The notes beneath the pieces were generated by a model, which ran no database searches, was not told where the DNA came from, and saw nothing but the letters and a program-made list of their open reading frames with translations. 64,000 nucleotides of DNA from the NCBI RefSeq assembly GCF_010015445.1, contig NC_053116.1:11706173-11770172 (forward strand), read 5' to 3'. Below, one piece after another: positions 58,201 to 64,000 of this stretch (position 1 is the first letter of the stretch; each line of letters starts with the position of its first letter). The position numbers were made by a program, and so were the translations under genes. The stretch comes from Perca fluviatilis. Its lineage: Eukaryota > Chordata > Actinopteri > Perciformes > Percidae.

Positions 58201-61200
58201 TAAGTTTGGGCCTTTATTAAACGTGAAACTATATTTTTGGGCTTGGGACTGAGTGCAATAGACAAGATAGGGAAGTTGGAAAGTATTGAGAGACAGACAA
58301 AAGCATTGTTGGTTTAAGTCTCTTCGTGGGATTTGCCGACAACAGCAGTAATAAAGAACCTTGACAGCCTTTTCTTTTAACTTGTGGTGAAATTTTACAT
58401 GCCAGCATCACACTGGGATGTATGATCTCCCTGCACATACCATGAAAATATTTAGTCACAGTGTGGAACTTATTCATTTCTCTTTTCTGCAGTTATGACC
58501 AAATAATTCTCTTGAAGTTATGTCAGTGTTGGACAGTGTTGGTCATGTTGTGAGTCCCAAATGGAACAATTTGAGGGCCACATTACATTTGTATATAACC
58601 AGTTTTAATTGGTATAAAATCTGTATTAAAAAAAAAAAATTCAGTCCAGATTTCATAAAAGTGATTTAGCAAATGTGGCCCAATTTTGAATAAAACATGA
58701 CACATTTTCAGTCTAAAAAATGGTTCTCATTGCTCAGGCGAAACACTGAAGAACAAACACTTTCCCATGCCAGGGAGATTAGTTCATATGTAACAGCACA
58801 ATCAGATGATGCTTATTCATTTTTGAGAGCCTTCAAAGGTAGCCCCACTCAGTTGCCAGTTTATTAGGTACCACAATCCTGTAATAAATCTTACCTTCAA
58901 GGTTTTTCTAATATATATGAGTCTACCCTTATTGATGTACATGTAGCTGTTGTTTAGACTGCATAAGTTAAAGCTAGGTGTACCTAATAAATTGGCATCT
59001 TGAGTGTATCACTTACAGCATTTGGCTAGTGGTGAGCGCTCCCTGTTTGTTTATTTTTTTAACTTCTCCCATTTTATTAAAGGTTTTCCTCTAAAAATAC
59101 TATTCTTTTCAACAGACGAGCTCCCCCTGTGGACCCAGAAATCCTGCGCACAATGAAAACTGTTGGCTTCATTGGTTACGCAGCAAATCCTCGTACCCGC
59201 CCGCGGAACCAGGCATGTCGAAAACATACAATGTAGATCTTTACTTTACATGTTGTGGAAGCCGTCAAAAAACATGAAATGGTTAAAAACATAAACAACA
59301 AAACACATATTTTGTTAATACCCTTAGTGTTGTTTCATTTCCACTACATTCAGATTTGGAAAACAAACTAATTAAACAAACTAATTAGCAATGTCACGTT
59401 TGTACATGGATTTCAATTTAGGGCTGCTCGATTCTGGAAAAAAATATTTCGGTCAATATTGAAATCACGATAATTTAACACAATTACTCGTTGACTTCTG
59501 GAAAGATATTGCAATTATTGAACTTAAAAAACTGGAAAAAGTTAAATAAATCAACAGTAAAAAAAAACTTATACAACTGTGAAATTTGCCTTAAAGTGCC
59601 CATATTATGAAAAAATCACTTTTTCTGGGATTTGGGGTGTTCTTTTGTGTCTCTGGTGCTTCAACACACATACAAACTTTGAAAAAAATCCATCCATGCT
59701 GTTTTGAGTGAGATACGGTTTCTGAATGTGTCCTGCTTTCAGTCTCCTAGTGAGCTGTTCAAAATCGGCTCGGACTGTGACGTCACAGTCCGAAATGAGC
59801 TGGCTAACCACAACCGTTAGCTCGTTAGCATGCTAACCGTTAGCATTAGCATGCTAACGCTAATGCTAACGCTAATGCTAACGCTAGCATGCTACGTTGT
59901 TCTCAATAGCAAAGCACTGCTACAACACACACAAGTTCACCATAATCCACATAAGAACTACTTACATGTGCGCCCTCATTTAGAAGTCTCCCAGCTAATC
60001 CTGCCTTGTAACTGACCAAAGTTGGAGAAACAGGCTTTCTTTTACTGTCTCTAGAGTTAGCTAGCTGACATGATCTACATCTGAACTACTGAGCATGTGC
60101 GAGTGCAATCAAAGATAGTACAGAAGAAGAAGATGAAAAGAGGTCTCACTCTGTAGCTAAAACAGAAACCAGGTGAAAAGAGGATCTGCAGCAGTGAGAG
60201 AGAGCTGTGCAGTACAACAAAAATATGGTGTTTTTTGAAAATTAAACCATGTAAACCTATTCTGGTACAACCTTAAAATACAGTTATGAACTTGAAAATG
60301 AGCATAATATGGGCGCTTTAATACTTTTCCTATTTAAACTTTATTTTTTCATTCAGAACACGAGAGAAAATAAGAGTTTACTTGCAAAACATAATGAGCT
60401 AAATAATTGTTTTTCTCGATTATTCTGTTTTTGTGATCATTGGGAGCCGAAATCATAATCACGATTAAATTTCGATTAATTGCACAGTCCTAATTTCAAT
60501 CTAGTATCTATTTTCTGTGTTGGTTTCAGGTTCCTTACAAAGTTAAAGATGTGGAGCTCGATTATGATAATTACAACCAAGTCCCTGAATCACCAATTGG
60601 GCGTGATGAAGAGCCACACCTCTACATGGTGCCCAAAAAATACAGAAAGGTTGGATGCATTTCATTATGGTTTTTAGCTGATTTTTATCTTAAAATCATT
60701 TTTTATTTTTTACTGTTGCTTTGTATAAAAATGAAAAATATTGTCATTCAGGTCACAATTAAATACTCCAAACTTGGACTGGAGGACTTTGACTTCAAAC
60801 ATTACAACAGAACCTTGTTTGCTGGCCTGGAGCCTCACATCCCCAACGCCTACTGCAACTGCATGATCCAGGTAAGAAACAAGGAAGAGTTTTAGTGATA
60901 TTAAATAAAGATTGTTGTTTTGTGACCCATGCAGAGTTGTTTTTCTCCTGTTTCTGTGTTGGCACGTTAGGTATTATATTTCCTGGAGCCAATCCGGTGT
61001 CTAGTGCAGAATCATTTGTGCCAGAAGGAGTTTTGCTTGGCCTGTGAGCTCGGCTTCCTCTTCCACATGTTGGATTTGTCACGAGGAGATCCATGTCAGG
61101 TACATATTTGTTATTGTTTCTCTGAATAACAGAAGTTCGATTCCTAATCCACATTGTGTTGCAACTGCACATTGTCTCCCATGTAGATTTCCCAATCCAA

Positions 61201-64000
61201 CCTCTTCTATCTCTTCCTCTCAAGGCCAGTAACTTCCTCCGAGCGTTTCGTACCATCCCAGAAGCCTCAGCGCTGGGTCTGATCCTCGCTGACTCGGATG
61301 AGCAAACGGGGAAGGCCAGACTCGGCCGCTTAATCCAGAGCTGGAACCGCTTCATCCTCACCCAGCTCCACCAGGAGACACAGGAACAGGAGGGCCCACA
61401 GGCCTACAGGGGAGCCAGCAGCAGGTCAGAGCAGTCAAATTAAAAGCTTCTGACACGTCCAGGACAGAGACTGAAAGTATTCTACTAGGGCTGGGTACCG
61501 AATTCAATACATTTTAGGCACCGACCGAACTGCCTCTAAAGTATTGAGTATCTAAAAATGCCTCATCATTCAATACCCAGTTTCAATACCTAAGGAACAT
61601 GCTTTTACCAAGATCTAATAATGTCTGAGATTGGCTGTTTAGCGTTACACGTCGTAGAGACACGCAGGAAAAACTCTACGTTGCACACAGAGACAGGGCT
61701 CACGTAGTAAATAAATAAAAAGAGTTGTGCCGGAACGTGTAATGTTGTAAATTCTTTTTGTTTTATAAAATTGATATTGTAAAAAAGTATGGTATCGAGG
61801 TCACGGTATTGGTATTGAATATTTTTGAACGATACCAGGATACTAGGCACAGAGCTTTTGCAAAAACAAGTTAAGGGCAGATGTAATTTGTTTGTGTTGT
61901 GTCGATGGTCCATTTATACAGTTCTCTGGGTTCCTCTGGGGAGTCCGCCATCGGGAAACTGTTTGGATGTGAAGTTGAGAACAGCAGCCTGTGTCGCTGT
62001 GGCAAGGAGACGGTCCGCTCCTCTCTCACGCTGCTCTTCACCATGCATTACCCTGAACAGAACTCTCAAGGTGCGTTTAAAGTACTCTTTCACACTGCTG
62101 GGCAAGGATAGTCTTGTGTAGCTGTCTTGCCCTGAGACACCAGTGTATAGGGAACCTGGGGCAGATAAAAGACAATATATTCATTTCTCTTTGACTTTTC
62201 AGAGAAAACCGTAAAGGAATACGACTTTGCTGAGATCTTGAAGAAAAGCATCTGTCTGGAGCAGAGCACTCAGGCATGGTGTGAAAACTGTGAGAAGTAT
62301 CAACCCACAGTGAGTTACAGCTCCCACTCGGACCCATCAGCAGCTCATATTAACAGACCGTACATCTGACAGTCTGATTTCCACCCTGTTCTGCATCATG
62401 CTTCTGTGTGCTACTGTAGGTGCAGACACGCAACATCCGATGTCTTCCAGATGTGCTGGTCATCAACTGCGAGGTGAACAGTGCTAAAGAGGCTGAATTC
62501 TGGAAGGTTCAGGCGGAGGTAAATGAATAAATGTCATTTTGGTTTCATTTTAGAGATGCACCAATTACAACTTTCTAGGCCGATTCCGATTTTCATTGAG
62601 TTAGGCCAGCTGATACCTATTCTAGCCGATTCCGATTTCATTTTTTCTAACCACTTTACAGCACACGCAAATATTTATTTTCTATCTTTTCTTTAATAGA
62701 ACATTTTGCACAGAACATAGAAAATTTTTTGAACAGATAATGGATCACTATAAAATAGAACTATATAAATTATTCCTGGTGTGGTAAATTCACACACAAG
62801 TGCAATGTTAGAACCATTTCCTTTTCACATCAAATATCCAACTAAAAAAATTAGATTTTGGTTTTTGGTGTCATCCCTCCATGCCCTACTTTTTCCTTGC
62901 AGGTGTTGCATATTGCAAACTTGTTATCTTCTGCACACACGCTGAAGAATTTCCAACACACGGCGGAAAAGTTGAGAGAAAGGAAAAAGAGACGTGCTGT
63001 CGCATCCGTGCGTGCGTCCGTCCTTGAGAACTGTAACTCGTATAACTTATGTTGTCAGTTAATTGTAGCATTGTGGCATATGTCACAATGCCGGTCATGG
63101 CCGAGCACGTGAAAACCGGCCAATTACGGTCACCGGCCGGTCTATCGGTGCATCTCTATTTCATTTCCACCCTTGCAAGTTTCAAATGCTATTTTAAGAT
63201 TAATTAATGACTTTCCTGCCGTTAGTTAAATTAATTATGTGATTGTTTTTTTCTTCTTTCTCCACAGTACGCCTTCAATAAGGCCATGCAGAAAGAGGCG
63301 CAGGAACCTGCAAAACCCAAAGAGCCCCCACCCATGCCCACCGAGTGGTGCTTGGAGTAAGATCCCTTTTTATAATATCAAATAAATAGGGTTGCATCAT
63401 TGGTCATTTCTATTGTGGATTAAGGTTTTTGATTAATCAATGATTTGTTCAGTCAATAAAACATCCGAAAACGGTAAAGAAAAGCCCCATTGTAATTTCC
63501 CTTTGAATATCTTGTTTGGTCCAAACAAGAGCCAAAAATGATATAAAAGAGAGAAGACCATCGCATCCTGAAGAAGAGAAGCTGTATCTATCACGTCTGG
63601 CAAAAATAGATTTAAGCAATTTATAGATAATCAATTTAGTTTCTAATCAATTTTCTGTCTATCAACTAATTGACTAATTGTTTCAGCTCTGGAATAACAT
63701 ATCACACAAATACTGTACGTCCTTGTAGCGGGGAGGACATATGCAGCATGGAGGGCATCACCTTCGACACGCGGGCGGAGGATCTGCGACACGTCTGGAT
63801 CCCTCTGACTCTCAAGATGTCCATCAGCAAAAGTCAGGGACTGGAGATCAGCAGCTGGCCCGAAGGAGAGGAGGTGAGCAAGGAAGCGTTTGATTCAAAC
63901 ACTGATTTTGATTATTTTAATTTTTTATTTCTATGAGTTAAGATTTACTCACAACTCTCGTTAACGTGGTCTCCGATCAGTTAAGTGCTGCTGAAGAGGA
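55238..64000 (+). CDS. pan2: PAN2-PAN3 deadenylase catalytic subunit PAN2 (5' part, runs off window)
   Basis: Coding exons: 55238-55525, 55628-55797, 55952-56072, 56223-56300, 56388-56658, 57236-57581, 59116-59212, 60530-60649, 60752-60871, 60971-61099, 61225-61424, 61922-62070, 62203-62309, 62420-62518, 63268-63356, 63729-63873, 63981-64000+. About 849 of roughly 1200 residues are present. The N-terminus ([10 protein letters not shown]) leads into a WD40-type propeller ([50 protein letters not shown]), the PAN3-binding linker ([17 protein letters not shown]) and the catalytically dead UCH-like domain ([45 protein letters not shown]). The DEDD exonuclease domain must lie beyond the window. 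PAN2-PAN3 trims mRNA poly(A) tails in the cytoplasm. Odd: the intron after 59212 starts GC instead of GT. Several introns carry MITEs. Confidence 0.96.
58088..58110. repeat. Short (CA)n tract in pan2 intron
   Basis: About 23 bases of CA inside a C-rich, A-rich stretch (57990-58125). Confidence 0.85.
58846..59006. mobile_element. Short MITE with CACTCA(G/A) ends
   Basis: Left end CACTCAGTTGCCAGTTTATT then AGGTAC; the right end is the near reverse complement (GTACCTAATAAATTGGCATC, then TTGAGTG). 161 bp, in the pan2 intron before exon 59116-59212. Confidence 0.75.
59591..60321. mobile_element. TTAA-flanked MITE nested in a hAT MITE
   Basis: TTAA at 59591-59594 and 60318-60321 bound AGTGCCCATATTATG and CATAATATGGGCGCT, inverted ends of the piggyBac-like type. 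It contains a TGACGTCACAGTCCGA segment and a GCTAAC-rich tandem block (59822-59893). Confidence 0.85.
59822..59893. repeat. GCTAAC/GCATGCTAAC tandem block
   Basis: Repeats of GTTAGCATGCTAAC and GCTAATGCTAAC over about 70 bases; each half is nearly self-complementary, so it can fold on itself. Inside the nested MITE. Confidence 0.8.
61486..61848. mobile_element. MITE of TAGGGCTGGG(A/T)AC type in pan2 intron
   Basis: Starts TAGGGCTGGGTACCGAATTC and ends GAACGATACCAGGATACTAG. Its interior matches 21766-22176 (TGCCTC.TCATTCAATACC, TTACACGTCGTAGAG). Confidence 0.7.
62551..63158. mobile_element. MITE with TAGAGATGCACC ends in pan2 intron
   Basis: Left end TAGAGATGCACCAATTA; right end TATCGGTGCATCTCTA is its near reverse complement. 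The interior has GGCCGATTCCGAT motifs and CACCGGCCGG. It lies between pan2 exons 62420-62518 and 63268-63356. Confidence 0.8.
63387..63691. mobile_element. hAT-like MITE in pan2 intron
   Basis: TAGGGTTGCATCATTGG start and AATTGTTTCAGCTCT end, with AATCAATGATTTG and TCAACTAATTGACTAATTG parts, as in the element at 793-1011. Between exons 63268-63356 and 63729-63873. Confidence 0.7.

Larger units (their letters stand above)
59418..60492. mobile_element. hAT-like MITE in pan2 intron, with nested insertion
   Basis: ATTTCAAT at 59410-59417 recurs at 60493-60500. The element begins (T)TAGGGCTGCTCGATTC and ends AATTGCACAGTCCTA. Its middle is occupied by a second element (59591-60321). Confidence 0.8.

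Noticed and set aside
60795..61361. 188-codon open frame on the minus strand, the longest uninterrupted frame in the window
   Set aside because: It is antisense to three well-supported pan2 exons and crosses their splice sites; it has no family likeness.

Overview
The window reads as a ray-finned (teleost) fish nuclear chromosome. Genes have short exons with GT-AG introns, proteins close to vertebrate orthologues, and a dense background of Tc1-like elements, hAT-like and TTAA-flanked MITEs, tRNA-derived SINEs and CA/GA microsatellites. It is not prokaryotic: there are no operons, ribosome binding sites or CRISPR arrays. Species cannot be named from the sequence alone.

Six protein-coding genes can be rebuilt exon by exon. 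(1) letmd1 (+, 154-9100), a mitochondrial LETM1-domain membrane protein. (2) cd63 (-, 23271-10777), a late-endosome tetraspanin that meets letmd1 tail to tail near 10.4 kb. (3) nemp1 (+, 31207-37493), an inner nuclear envelope multipass protein. (4) ormdl2-like (-, 43067-40788), an ER regulator of sphingolipid synthesis. (5) il23a (-, 52336-51088), the p19 cytokine subunit, with an AU-rich 3' UTR. (6) pan2 (+, 55238 to the window end, 3' part missing), the large subunit of the PAN2-PAN3 deadenylase. Human LETMD1, CD63, ORMDL2, NEMP1, IL23A and PAN2 all lie in 12q13, so the window is a compact block of conserved ancestral linkage. The genes do not form one pathway. The closest functional link is that AU-rich cytokine mRNAs such as il23a are typical deadenylation substrates, but that is only an inference.

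Layout: 0-10.4 kb letmd1, with a Tc1 derivative, microsatellite and MITEs in its introns; 10.4-25 kb cd63, whose first introns are full of repeats; 25-31 kb gene-free, with a second copy of the same Tc1 derivative and a long CA tract; 31-38 kb nemp1; 38-41 kb gene-free; 41-44.4 kb ormdl2; 44.4-50.8 kb gene-free, with an inverted repeat pair, a SINE, a duplicated segment with a MITE insertion, and a perfect hairpin; 51-52.5 kb il23a; 52.5-55.2 kb divergent il23a/pan2 intergenic; 55.2-64 kb pan2.

Points worth a second look: a decayed duplicate of the second coding exon of cd63 lying in a later cd63 intron; two in-frame TGA codons in letmd1 exon 8, with an in-frame downstream acceptor that would bypass them; a class II AU-rich element in il23a; a 30-bp perfect hairpin; a filled/empty paralogous pair that dates a hAT MITE insertion; and a GC-AG intron in pan2. 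I found no convincing undescribed biological system.
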